DNA from: JANSWY01 sp965228955
Lineage (GTDB): Bacteria; Bacteroidota; Bacteroidia; Cytophagales; Cyclobacteriaceae
Direction: 5' to 3'
NCBI GenBank assembly: GCA_965228955.1
Contig: OZ245848.1
Span: 1,674,001 to 1,738,000, forward strand
DNA length: 64,000 nt
The notes beneath the pieces were generated by a model that saw only the letters and a list, made by a program, of their open reading frames with translations, did not search any database and had not been told where the DNA came from. Below, piece by piece: positions 9,250-16,923 of the stretch (its first letter is position 1; each line of letters starts with the position of its first letter). The position numbers and the translations under genes were made by a program.

Positions 9250-10722
9250 TTATTTGGAATAATTAAGGACGAATTGATTGGCAACCACATCATAGAACTT
9301 CTGATTGGTGTTATCTGTCTTTTTTACTTGACCTTTGTCAAAAGTTAGAAAACCAAGGTTTCTATCACCTCTTTCAACCATATAGGAGGTAATCGCTACT
9401 TTATACCACTTCCTTGCTTTGATCTCTTCACCGTTAATGTAGTATGTGTCGTTTTCCTTATTGATTTTTCCAAAATGCAAATAACCACCACTTCCTGCAT
9501 TTCTTTGTCCCACATCGATAGTTTGTAAAATCGTTTTACCCTGCATTTCTACCAATGAAATCTCGCCCAGGAAAGGAGAAATTCTGATGATGTCATATTG
9601 CGTAATCGGTCCCGGTTGAAATTTATCATCCAATCTAATTGTACCTCCATTCAGAATTGATACATCTGCTTCAGGATAGGCTGTTAAAAAACTTTGGGTA
9701 ATAAGTCTTGTAAGTTTAGTACTTCTATTCCGGACTGCACTTTCACTACCATCCAGCACCTCATTGATTGTGCAAATCTCTTGCTCCGGCTTAAATCCTT
9801 TTTCTTCAAAAGCTTTATACGCTCTTTTGGTCCATTTATTCACCAGTGAATCAATCGATGGATCTTTTTTCAATTTTTCATTGATGAAAACCAGGTCTGA
9901 GTTGATTTTTAGCTGTTTCGTAGATTTGTTGTACTTAAGAGAGTGAACGAACGCACTTTTAGCATTTGCATCAGCTTTAGTAATCGGAGTATAATCATCT
10001 CCTCTTAATATGTTGATGTTTTCATGTTCATGTCCACCCATTATAAGATCAATCTCCGGAACCATCATAGCCAGTTCTTCATCCTGGCCAATTGATTGGT
10101 GTGTAATTGCTATAATGATGTCTACGTTTTGAGAAGTCATTTGCTGAGCGACCTCTTTTGCCTTTAATATTGGGTCTGAAATGTTCGCGTATTTTGAACG
10201 GAACGATGATAGTGTTATACCCATAATACCAATTTTTACACCATCTAATTCCAGTATTTCATATTTCCTTGTATTGGGAAACATTTCGTTATTACTATCC
10301 AGTACATTGTCAGTTATGAGTTTGAATTTCATCTCATTTAACCTCTTAAGCAGATCTGGTTCTTTGAGATCAAATTCATGGTTTCCAAAGGTGAAATAAT
10401 CCCAATTCATTGCATTAAGTACATCCACCATTTGCTCTCCAGCAATTCTGGAATCATTGTGTTTTGCAACTCCAATGGCACTAGGGCTTAGCATGTCTCC
10501 TGCAAGGAAAGAATATGTATTTGGGTTTTCAGCTTTAAGATCATTAAGTAGGGTTTGAACTCTTGCGAATCCTCCAAGTTGGCCACCACTTACAGGAGCT
10601 ATTTCATAAACATCATTCAGCTGTAAAAATGTGATATCTACAACACTGGGATCTGTAGGTTTTGGTGCGCAAGCACCTGTTAACAATAATAATATGAGTG
10701 ATATTCGCAGCAGTTTCATCAA
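9250..10722 (-). CDS. 5'-nucleotidase/UshA-type metallophosphoesterase lipoprotein
   Basis: 490 residues with a lipoprotein-like signal (LLTGAC, Cys18). The two-metal phosphoesterase domain shows Asp37, Asp76 (AGD), the GNHEFD block (Asn114, His115), His208 and GGHEH (His231, His233). The C-terminal 5'-nucleotidase domain contains NGGTIR and a substrate-stacking region. It probably hydrolyses extracellular nucleotides or related phosphoesters in the periplasm. The first metal motif, normally DxH, reads D-V-Y (37-39), so one ligand is replaced by Tyr. I believe this occurs in a recognised subgroup. Confidence 0.88.
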   Translation of the reverse strand: MMKLLRISLILLLLTGACAPKPTDPSVVDITFLQLNDVYEIAPVSGGQLGGFARVQTLLNDLKAENPNTYSFLAGDMLSPSAIGVAKHNDSRIAGEQMVDVLNAMNWDYFTFGNHEFDLKEPDLLKRLNEMKFKLITDNVLDSNNEMFPNTRKYEILELDGVKIGIMGITLSSFRSKYANISDPILKAKEVAQQMTSQNVDIIIAITHQSIGQDEELAMMVPEIDLIMGGHEHENINILRGDDYTPITKADANAKSAFVHSLKYNKSTKQLKINSDLVFINEKLKKDPSIDSLVNKWTKRAYKAFEEKGFKPEQEICTINEVLDGSESAVRNRSTKLTRLITQSFLTAYPEADVSILNGGTIRLDDKFQPGPITQYDIIRISPFLGEISLVEMQGKTILQTIDVGQRNAGSGGYLHFGKINKENDTYYINGEEIKARKWYKVAITSYMVERGDRNLGFLTFDKGQVKKTDNTNQKFYDVVANQFVLNYSK

Positions 10723-10800
10723 TGTCTAAGTTTTCTCTAAACTAAAGAGAATTACTAAGATCAGTCAGGAAATTGCTAACAAATCTTACCTAATTGAATG

Positions 10801-11331
10801 TTATTCCAACTTCTCCGGGTTAAAGCTCATTCCAGTCAATTTCCATCTTTCTCCGTAGACTGAGGAATAAACTACTTCAAGTTTTGCCGTTTGATTTCCG
10901 AAGAGCCTCCTGAAAAATTGAGTCGACTTTTTTGATTGATTAGTTGTGATCAGGCTTACATTTTGCCCTGGACGAATCAATCTCCCTTTAGGCATGTTCG
11001 AGTAACCGTAATTTATGTTTTCAATAGAATCTCTATCAAGAGTTTTCATGAAGAGTTCCGCAAAGGATGCCGGATCTCCTTCAAAGATTGTGTCAGCATG
11101 GATGATTCTAACTTCCTCTATAAATGCAGGACCAATTCCGGTGTTAACCATTGTAAATTTATAATTGTCGTTTCCTCCATTATTCCATATTTCCAACCTT
11201 GGATAAACAGATGCATATTGTTGCTCTCTAAAAATGGTAGTTTGGTAAATGATAGTGAATAGTGTACAAATACTAATGAACATAGCGGCCATACTTACGA
11301 TTTTCTCGCTGTTCCAAAATTGCTTTGACAT
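10801..11331 (-). CDS. Small membrane-anchored protein of unknown function
   Basis: 176 residues. One transmembrane helix lies at about residues 12-30, followed by a soluble beta-rich domain beginning YPRLEIWNNGG and containing an NTGIGPAFIEEV segment. Such a topology (one helix, then an exported or cytoplasmic beta domain) is common in uncharacterised proteins of this phylum. No catalytic residues are recognisable. The gene stands alone, with 138 bp separating it from the NmrA-like gene. Confidence 0.65.
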   Translation of the reverse strand: MSKQFWNSEKIVSMAAMFISICTLFTIIYQTTIFREQQYASVYPRLEIWNNGGNDNYKFTMVNTGIGPAFIEEVRIIHADTIFEGDPASFAELFMKTLDRDSIENINYGYSNMPKGRLIRPGQNVSLITTNQSKKSTQFFRRLFGNQTAKLEVVYSSVYGERWKLTGMSFNPEKLE

Positions 11332-11415
11332 AATCTGAGTATTTAACCTTGGGGTTTAATGAATTACTTCAGTTATTTTAGTTGGTTACTATATTAGGTA
11401 GATATAATCAAAAGA

Positions 11416-11445
11416 AAAAGCCTCAACACTTCTGAAGAGGCTTTT
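11416..11445 (-). terminator. Rho-independent terminator of the NmrA-like gene
   Basis: Inverted repeat AAAAGCCTC / GAGGCTTTT (9 bp stem, 12-base loop). Read on the minus strand it is followed by TTCTTTTG. It lies 24 bp past the stop of the gene at 11470, so it would end the cytochrome / DUF1772 / NmrA transcript. Confidence 0.75.
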
Positions 11446-11469
11446 GGTACATAGCTGGCAATATAATGA

Positions 11470-12294
11470 TTAAGGATTCCAAACTCCTGTAGCTGAAGTT
11501 TCTTTTATGTACTCTGAGATGTCCTTTGGTTTTCTACCCAATACTTTTTCTATTGTATCAGTAGTTTTAGCGTTTCTTCCATCCAGAACTTCTGTGAATA
11601 GATAATCTACTAACCAGATATAATCATCGGGAATTTGCAACTCTTTCAACATGGCATTGTATTGCTCAAAACTCAATTCTGTGAATTGGATATCTCGTTT
11701 AGTGGCTGCTGCAATTTCATCAGTTACGTCTTTGAAGGTTAATAATCTTGGGCCAGTTAATTCATAAATCTGTCCAACGTGTTTTTCATCCATAAAAGAC
11801 TCATATGCCACATCCGCGATATCATCTGTATCTACAAAAGGAATTTTAGCTTCTGATCTTGGTAGTGCCACATGCCCCGCTAATATTGGCTCAAGAAACA
11901 TGCTTTCGCTAAAGTTTTGATTAAACCAGTCACATCTTACTATGGTCCATTTCGAATCTGAATTCATCACGATATCCTCACACTTTTCGGCTTCAATTTC
12001 ACCTCTGCCAGATAGAAGAACGATTCTTGAAATTCCCATTCTTATGGCTAAATCAGTAAATCCCTGAATGGCTTCCTGTGATCCGGGAACAGCAAGGTCT
12101 GGTTGGAAAGTGATGTATACAGCATTCATTCCTTCTACAGCAGCAGCCCAGGTTTTTGGTTGTGTCCAGTCGAATGGTATTTCGCTACTTCTGGACACAA
12201 CTCTGGTTTCTATTCCTGAGTCAACCAGCTTCTTATTCAGTTTTCTGCCGGTTTTACCATTTCCTCCGATTACTAATACTTTTAGATCTTTCAT
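11470..12294 (-). CDS. NmrA-like NAD(P)-binding protein
   Basis: 274 residues. The N-terminal Rossmann motif GGNGKTG (about 9-15) and the lack of the SDR YxxxK pair point to the atypical SDR / NmrA-like / NAD(P)H-azoreductase-like group, which binds nucleotide as a redox sensor or reduces small quinones. PFVDTDDIADVAYESF and a conserved C-terminal lid support this. It lies downstream of the DUF1772 gene (44 bp gap) and ends the cluster at the terminator 11416-11445. Role inferred from family only. Confidence 0.82.
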   Translation of the reverse strand: MKDLKVLVIGGNGKTGRKLNKKLVDSGIETRVVSRSSEIPFDWTQPKTWAAAVEGMNAVYITFQPDLAVPGSQEAIQGFTDLAIRMGISRIVLLSGRGEIEAEKCEDIVMNSDSKWTIVRCDWFNQNFSESMFLEPILAGHVALPRSEAKIPFVDTDDIADVAYESFMDEKHVGQIYELTGPRLLTFKDVTDEIAAATKRDIQFTELSFEQYNAMLKELQIPDDYIWLVDYLFTEVLDGRNAKTTDTIEKVLGRKPKDISEYIKETSATGVWNP

Positions 12295-12338
12295 TTTTCG
12301 TTTTTGTTTAATTGTTATAATTGATTTGCTTGGTTTGA

Positions 12339-12833
12339 TTATTTGATTTTGGTCGCAACGATCAACAAGACCATTGCGAGTACTGAAAATGCAGTTCTTA
12401 TAAGGTGTAGCTTGTTCCAGTCTGTTTCATATTTAAGTCTGATCTCATTAATTTTTTCCAGACTCATACCAGAAAAGTCGATTGCTTCAAGAGTATCATT
12501 GAGCGGAACATTCCCAAAGGCAGTCACACCAAATGTCCCGAAGCTGTATAGCACAGTCGCTAAAACTGTCAACCAAAACACCGGGCTAATTCCAGCCCTG
12601 AATTCCAGTCCTGAAGAGATGATCATGACAATCATGGATCCAAAGAAGATGGTAAAGAACCAAGGGTTCAGAATCTCCCGATTGATATTTTGCATAACCT
12701 CTACATAGGTCTGATCAGAGATCTTTTTCGTGCCGGGAATAACAGATACTTGCCAAGCATAAAACAATCCGGCTGAAAGGCCAGTGAGGAGGATTGCAAT
12801 TACTTGTGTGCTGTTTTTAATTGTTTCTTCCAT
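12339..12833 (-). CDS. DUF1772 (anthrone oxygenase-like) membrane protein
   Basis: 164 residues with four predicted membrane helices. LLTGLSAGLFYAW in helix 1 and the helix-4 region starting NKLHLIRTAFSVLA are typical of DUF1772. Some fungal members oxygenate anthrones; bacterial functions are unknown. The start lies 1 bp after the stop of the small cytochrome-like gene, so the two are probably translated together. Pairing with NmrA-like and AraC genes recurs in this phylum as far as I know. Confidence 0.8.
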   Translation of the reverse strand: MEETIKNSTQVIAILLTGLSAGLFYAWQVSVIPGTKKISDQTYVEVMQNINREILNPWFFTIFFGSMIVMIISSGLEFRAGISPVFWLTVLATVLYSFGTFGVTAFGNVPLNDTLEAIDFSGMSLEKINEIRLKYETDWNKLHLIRTAFSVLAMVLLIVATKIK

Positions 12834-12834
12834 T

Positions 12835-13131
12835 TTACTTGATGTTTTGAGTGTTTAACCATTTCTTCAGCGTGTCATACTCTTCATTACTGAGTTTGAC
12901 TTTATCTCCCTTGGGCATTCTTTTTTTGACAAAAACCTGGGTGTAGATTTTTGAAGCGTGGCGATTCATGTTTTTTGAATTGAATACCTTAAAGGGGTTT
13001 TGTTTGCGGTGGCAGACATTACATTTCGTTTCCAGAATCTCTAGCGCCTGCTTCTGTATGGGGTCAGTATTGTTGGGGCTCTGATATACAGACGTGATAC
13101 TGATAAATGTGGCTAATACTAAAGTTTTCAT
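12835..13131 (-). CDS. Small exported c-type cytochrome-like protein
   Basis: 98 residues from the ATG at 13131. The longer frame from 13182 would add a non-signal N-terminus. An AAAGGA sequence precedes this ATG and the first 18 residues make a signal peptide. CNVCH (Cys37, Cys40, His41) is a covalent haem c site and Met72 in RMPKG can be the second axial ligand, giving a monohaem cytochrome of the periplasm. It is 90 bp downstream of the AraC gene and one base before DUF1772. Confidence 0.8.
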   Translation of the reverse strand: MKTLVLATFISITSVYQSPNNTDPIQKQALEILETKCNVCHRKQNPFKVFNSKNMNRHASKIYTQVFVKKRMPKGDKVKLSNEEYDTLKKWLNTQNIK

Positions 13132-13221
13132 TTCCTTTTCATTAATTATTGACAATACAAACTTGCGTGTTTGGCTAGCCAATCATTTGTTTGAAAAGGA
13201 TTCTGATTTGTTCGAAAAGGA

Positions 13222-14085
13222 TTATCGTTTTACGTCACTTGGACGGAAACCAAATTTTTTGGTGAATGCATTTGAGAATGAACTAACACTATCATATCCC
13301 ACCATCCATGCTGCTTCCTGGATAGTGACCTGTTCGTCTCTAAGAAGTGTATTGGCTTTGTTCAGCCTTTCATTTTGTAGGTGCTTGAACACAGGAACAC
13401 CAAATAGTTCTTTAAAGCTCTTTTTTAATTTATAGCTGTTCAGTCCTATTTGTTTTGATAACTCGGAAAGGCTGGGAGGTGACTCTATATTGTTGGCGAG
13501 GATTTCCTTTGCCTCGTAAAGCTTTTTTCTTTCGTCGGTATTAACAAATTCTTCTGAAGAACTTTCATCAGCTACAATGGCAAAAAAGTGCGAGATTAGT
13601 TCTGTAACCTGGCTTTTGAGGAACATGGATCTCATCTTGTTGGAGTAGGTATTGGTAAAGATCTTTTCAACAGCCGTGAGCATGTCGTTATTCATGAATA
13701 GGGAAGGGCCCCTTTTAAAATGCTCCTTTGTTTGTATTAACTCATTCATGTAAGAAGAATAAGCTTCAGATTCATCCGAAGGTAGTTTCTTGAGATTATT
13801 AATGGATGAAAGAATGACAATACATTGTAATGGTCTTTCCTGAGAGATGGTATGAATGAATTTGGCATGTTGGTTTGCAAAGAATGACATTGCATAACCC
13901 TTGGTGGTATCAAAGATTTCGTGTTGATCACCAAATTCAATTTTTAGAGAAACATCACCAGAGCCGTAAAATGCCATACCAATCACAGGCTCCTCAAAAT
14001 CACATGTTTCAATAACAGTTTGCTCTGAGCTGGATTGCTCAAGCAGGACCATAAAATCATTGACTTCCAGTATCTCTCTGTTCAT
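13222..14085 (-). CDS. AraC-family transcriptional regulator
   Basis: 287 residues. The C-terminal ~100 residues hold the AraC double HTH (SLSELSKQIGLNSYKLKKSF, then TIQEAAWMVGYDSVSSFSNAF and the FGFRPSDVKR end). The N-terminal sensor region is divergent. It is the first gene of the cluster AraC / cytochrome / DUF1772 / NmrA on the minus strand and is the obvious candidate regulator of those genes. Ligand unknown. Confidence 0.88.
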   Translation of the reverse strand: MNREILEVNDFMVLLEQSSSEQTVIETCDFEEPVIGMAFYGSGDVSLKIEFGDQHEIFDTTKGYAMSFFANQHAKFIHTISQERPLQCIVILSSINNLKKLPSDESEAYSSYMNELIQTKEHFKRGPSLFMNNDMLTAVEKIFTNTYSNKMRSMFLKSQVTELISHFFAIVADESSSEEFVNTDERKKLYEAKEILANNIESPPSLSELSKQIGLNSYKLKKSFKELFGVPVFKHLQNERLNKANTLLRDEQVTIQEAAWMVGYDSVSSFSNAFTKKFGFRPSDVKR

Positions 14086-14141
14086 AGGATAGAAATTTAC
14101 TATAGAATGATGTTGTTATGAAATTAGAATGGTAAATAAGT

Positions 14142-14307
14142 TGGAAGACGGAAGACCGAAGACGGAAGTTAGAAGATGGAAGACCGGCTTTTCAAGTTGA
14201 GCGATCCGTCATTCCAGACGGAGCAACGCGTAGATCAGGAATGAGAATAATAATTCTAATAACTCGCAAGTTCTCCGCAGGAGAATAATCTCGCAACCCG
14301 CAACCCG
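14142..14307. repeat. Patch of dispersed intergenic repeat families
   Basis: The 326-bp gap between the AraC gene and tRNA-Cys has no gene. It contains a purine-rich GGAAGACGGAAGACC tract (14142-14186, imperfect 7-10 bp periods), an imperfect inverted element beginning TCATTCC and ending GGAATGA (14209-14244), and a CGCAACC doublet (14292-14306). Such words recur between genes in many Bacteroidota genomes as far as I know. They are probably mobile or slippage-derived noncoding DNA. Confidence 0.6.
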
Positions 14308-14311
14308 TTTT

Positions 14312-14360
14312 CTGACAACTGACAACTGACAACTGACAACTGACAACTGACAACTGACAA
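14312..14360. repeat. Seven exact tandem copies of heptamer CTGACAA
   Basis: Forty-nine bases consist of seven perfect copies of CTGACAA (TTGTCAG on the other strand) with no mismatch. The perfection indicates recent expansion by slippage or active maintenance. The frame on the minus strand is open but reads only through the repeat and the tRNA, so it is not considered coding. Confidence 0.95.
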
Positions 14361-14378
14361 TAAAGAACCTATATAAAA

Positions 14379-14404
14379 AAAGCCCATCATTAATGATGAG
14401 CTTT
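14379..14404 (-). terminator. Terminator downstream of tRNA-Cys
   Basis: On the minus strand the hairpin AAAGC-T-CATCAT / ATGATG-G-GCTTT (12 bp including one G-U pair, loop of 2 as drawn and probably 4 in practice) is followed by TTTTATATA. It begins 8 bp past the tRNA 3' end. Confidence 0.75.
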
Positions 14405-14411
14405 CTACCTG

Positions 14412-14482
14412 AGGTCGAGAGCGGATTCGAACCGCTGTACGAGCTTTTGCAGAGCTCTGCCTAGCCACTCGGCCACTCGACC
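14412..14482 (-). tRNA. tRNA-Cys (GCA)
   Basis: A full cloverleaf is visible on the minus strand. The acceptor stem is GGTCGAG / CTCGACC, the anticodon stem GAGCT / AGCTC with loop CTGCAAA gives anticodon GCA, and the T arm is GCGG-TTCGAAT-CCGC. The discriminator base is U, as expected for Cys. CCA is not encoded. Both sides carry terminators (14379-14404 and 14532-14555), so the gene is transcribed on its own. Confidence 0.96.
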
Positions 14483-14531
14483 TTAAAAATTAGGTTTGCA
14501 AACATAGAAATTCTATGTAATAAACCAAAGA

Positions 14532-14555
14532 AAAAGGTGTCTTATGACACCTTTT
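14532..14555 (-). terminator. Terminator of rpsA
   Basis: On the minus strand AAAAGGTGTC / GACACCTTTT forms a 10-bp stem with a four-base loop, followed by TCTTTG. It starts 23 bp beyond the rpsA stop and separates it from tRNA-Cys. Confidence 0.85.
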
Positions 14556-14577
14556 CTTTATTTATTTTGAAATATCT

Positions 14578-16707
14578 CTATTTCTCTTCTTCTGAAGTTG
14601 CTTCAGCAGAATCATCTGCTTTAGGCTCTTCCTTCTTAGCTTTCGCTTTAGGCTCTTCTTTAGCGGCCTCCTCTGCTGGAGCTTCAGCTTTTTTAGCTTT
14701 AGCGGCTGGCTTTGGAGAACCACCTTCCATTTGCTCCTTAAGAGCAGAAAGTGCCTCAAGATCTCCTAATGTAGATTTCTCTCCATCGTTGTTGATCTTG
14801 TTAATTTGATTGCTTGAAGAAGGTTTCTTCTTCTTAGGTGCAGCTTCTTTCACTTCAGTGTAAGTAGCTACGTGAGAAAGAATGATCTTCTTGTCGTCCT
14901 TAGAGAATTCAAGTACTACGAAATCAAGAGATTCTCCGATTTCACCGTTAGTACCATCTTCTTTCTTAAGGTTTTTCAAGCTAACCATACCTTCAAGTCC
15001 GTAAGGCAATTCAAGGAATGCACCTTTGTCAGACTTAGAAATTACAGTACACTTGTGAGTAGACCCTTTAGTGAATACTGTTTCGAAAGTATCCCAAGGA
15101 TTCTCCTCAAGTTGCTTATGTCCAAGAGCTAATCTTCTGTTATCAACATCAAGTTCAAGAACTTTAACTTCAAGCTCGTCATTTACTTTAACAAACTCAG
15201 AAGGGTGCTTGATCTTCTTAGTCCAAGATAGATCAGAAACGTGAACAAGACCGTCGATACCTTCTTCAAGTTCGATGAATAGACCGAAGTTCGTAAGGTT
15301 TCTAACAACACCATTGTGAGTAGTTCCTACAGCGTACTTAGTCAATACATCTTGCTTAGTCCAAGGATCTTCAGTTAATTGCTTGATACCAAGAGACATT
15401 TTTCTTTCGTCTCTGTCGATAGTCAATACAACTGCTTCTAGCTCATCACCAATGTTGATGAAGTCTTGTGGGTTTCTCAAGTGCTGAGACCAAGACATTT
15501 CAGAAACGTGGATTAGACCTTCAACACCTGGGATGATTTCAAGGAATGCACCGTAATCAGCAACATTAACGATTTTACCAGAAACTTTAGATCCAACATC
15601 AATGTCTTCACCAAGTGAATCCCAAGGGTGAGAAGTCAATTGCTTCATACCTAGAGAAATTCTCTTCTTATCATCGTCAAAGTCAAGAACTACAACGTTC
15701 ACCTTCTCATCTAATTTCAATACCTCTTCTGGGTGATTGATTCTACCCCATGAGATATCTGTGATGTGAAGTAGACCATCAACACCACCAAGATCGATGA
15801 ATACACCGAAGTTAGTCATGTTCTTGATCACACCTTCAAGTACCTGACCTTTCTCAAGGTTCTCAAGGATTTGAGCTTTTTGCTGCTCAAGATCTTTCTC
15901 GATAAGTACTTTGTGAGATACAACAACGTTATCGTTAGTGTAGTTGATTTTCACAACTTTCACTTCCATTTTCTTACCTACAAATACATCAAAGTCTCTG
16001 ATAGGCTTCACATCGATTTGTGAACCAGGAAGGAATGCCTCTACACCATAAATATCTACAATAAGGCCACCTTTAGTTCTTCTCTTAACCATACCTTCGA
16101 TGATCGAGTCATTGTCAAGAGCTCCCTGGATTTGCTCCCAAGCTCTAACAATTTTCGCCTTTCTTCTTGAAAGAACTAATTGACCTTTTTGGTTTTCTTG
16201 CTCTTCGATATAAACCTGAACCTCGTCACCGATTTTAAGTTCTGGCATATCTCTGAATTCAGCTGCAGATACAAGACCGTCAGATTTGAACCCGATGTTT
16301 AGGATAACATCTCTGTCATTAATACCAACGACTTTACCACTAACTACTTCTTTTTCTTCGATTGAAGTTAAAGTACCAGTGTACTCTTCAGCCATTTTAC
16401 CTTTTTCGTCATCAGAATAAGTATCACCAAATCCTCCTGACTCTAAAGAAGCCCAATCAAAATCATCGCCGATTGGCTCTAGAACGTCAACATCAGCTGC
16501 AGGAGCTGGTGCTGCTTTCTCCTTTTTAGGAGCTTTTTCTTTCTTAGGAGCTTCTGCTTTTGCTTCTTCAGCTTTTGGAGCTTCCTCCTTTGGAGCCTCC
16601 TCCTTTGGAGCTTCCTCAGCTTTAGCTTCAGCTTTTGGAGTTTCCTCTACAGTCTCCTCGTTCTTCACCTCTTCAGCTTGAACTTCTTTTTCTTTATTTT
16701 CTTCCAT
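14578..16707 (-). CDS. rpsA: 30S ribosomal protein S1
   Basis: 709 residues, longer than the ~560 of E. coli S1. Six S1 (OB-fold) domains can be counted between about residues 110 and 640. Domains 3-5 carry the strong FGVFIDL / GLLHITDISW type signatures that bind mRNA. The first ~75 residues are an Ala/Glu/Lys/Pro tract with tandem EEAPK units, and the last ~70 are similar, which suits disordered tails known in this phylum. S1 brings mRNA to the 30S subunit and matters where Shine-Dalgarno sequences are rare. The leader has hairpins (see 16797-16818). Confidence 0.97.
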   Translation of the reverse strand: MEENKEKEVQAEEVKNEETVEETPKAEAKAEEAPKEEAPKEEAPKAEEAKAEAPKKEKAPKKEKAAPAPAADVDVLEPIGDDFDWASLESGGFGDTYSDDEKGKMAEEYTGTLTSIEEKEVVSGKVVGINDRDVILNIGFKSDGLVSAAEFRDMPELKIGDEVQVYIEEQENQKGQLVLSRRKAKIVRAWEQIQGALDNDSIIEGMVKRRTKGGLIVDIYGVEAFLPGSQIDVKPIRDFDVFVGKKMEVKVVKINYTNDNVVVSHKVLIEKDLEQQKAQILENLEKGQVLEGVIKNMTNFGVFIDLGGVDGLLHITDISWGRINHPEEVLKLDEKVNVVVLDFDDDKKRISLGMKQLTSHPWDSLGEDIDVGSKVSGKIVNVADYGAFLEIIPGVEGLIHVSEMSWSQHLRNPQDFINIGDELEAVVLTIDRDERKMSLGIKQLTEDPWTKQDVLTKYAVGTTHNGVVRNLTNFGLFIELEEGIDGLVHVSDLSWTKKIKHPSEFVKVNDELEVKVLELDVDNRRLALGHKQLEENPWDTFETVFTKGSTHKCTVISKSDKGAFLELPYGLEGMVSLKNLKKEDGTNGEIGESLDFVVLEFSKDDKKIILSHVATYTEVKEAAPKKKKPSSSNQINKINNDGEKSTLGDLEALSALKEQMEGGSPKPAAKAKKAEAPAEEAAKEEPKAKAKKEEPKADDSAEATSEEEK

Positions 16708-16796
16708 GTTTTTTTGACTCGTAGTTTACACTGTTATCGCTGAGTCGGACAATAACAGATTATGTTATTTTATAACCTTCTCAATTCAATTGAAAA

Positions 16797-16818
16797 GGCC
16801 CATCCACTCGAATGGACC
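16797..16818 (-). promoter_or_regulatory. Hairpin in the rpsA 5' leader
   Basis: Read on the minus strand, GGTCCAT / ATGGGCC pair over 7 bp (one G-U) around an 8-base loop, directly followed by TTTTC. It lies about 90-110 bases before the rpsA start. A second small stem, ATAACA / TGTTAT, lies at 16750-16766. With a -7-like element just upstream (16820-16827) the hairpin would sit at the extreme 5' end of the mRNA. This is a candidate site for S1 autoregulation or mRNA stability; inference only. Confidence 0.45.
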
Positions 16819-16819
16819 G

Positions 16820-16827
16820 CAAATTTA
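16820..16827 (-). promoter_or_regulatory. Putative -7 element for rpsA
   Basis: The minus strand reads TAAATTTG, a perfect match to the Bacteroidota -7 consensus TAnnTTTG, 113 bp before the rpsA ATG. No clear TTTG -33 box is present at the usual spacing, so the call rests on the -7 box and position. Confidence 0.4.
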
Positions 16828-16923
16828 AGGAATTTATCTTAAAATGTAATGCTGATGAATATTTTATTCAAGACAGGATTATTGTGAATAATTTTCTAAA
16901 TTCAGGCTCAAATTAACCTAATC

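Noticed and set aside
14256..14468. Minus-strand frame of 70 codons over repeats and tRNA-Cys
   Set aside because: It runs through the tRNA gene and the CTGACAA repeats; no protein family and no start context.
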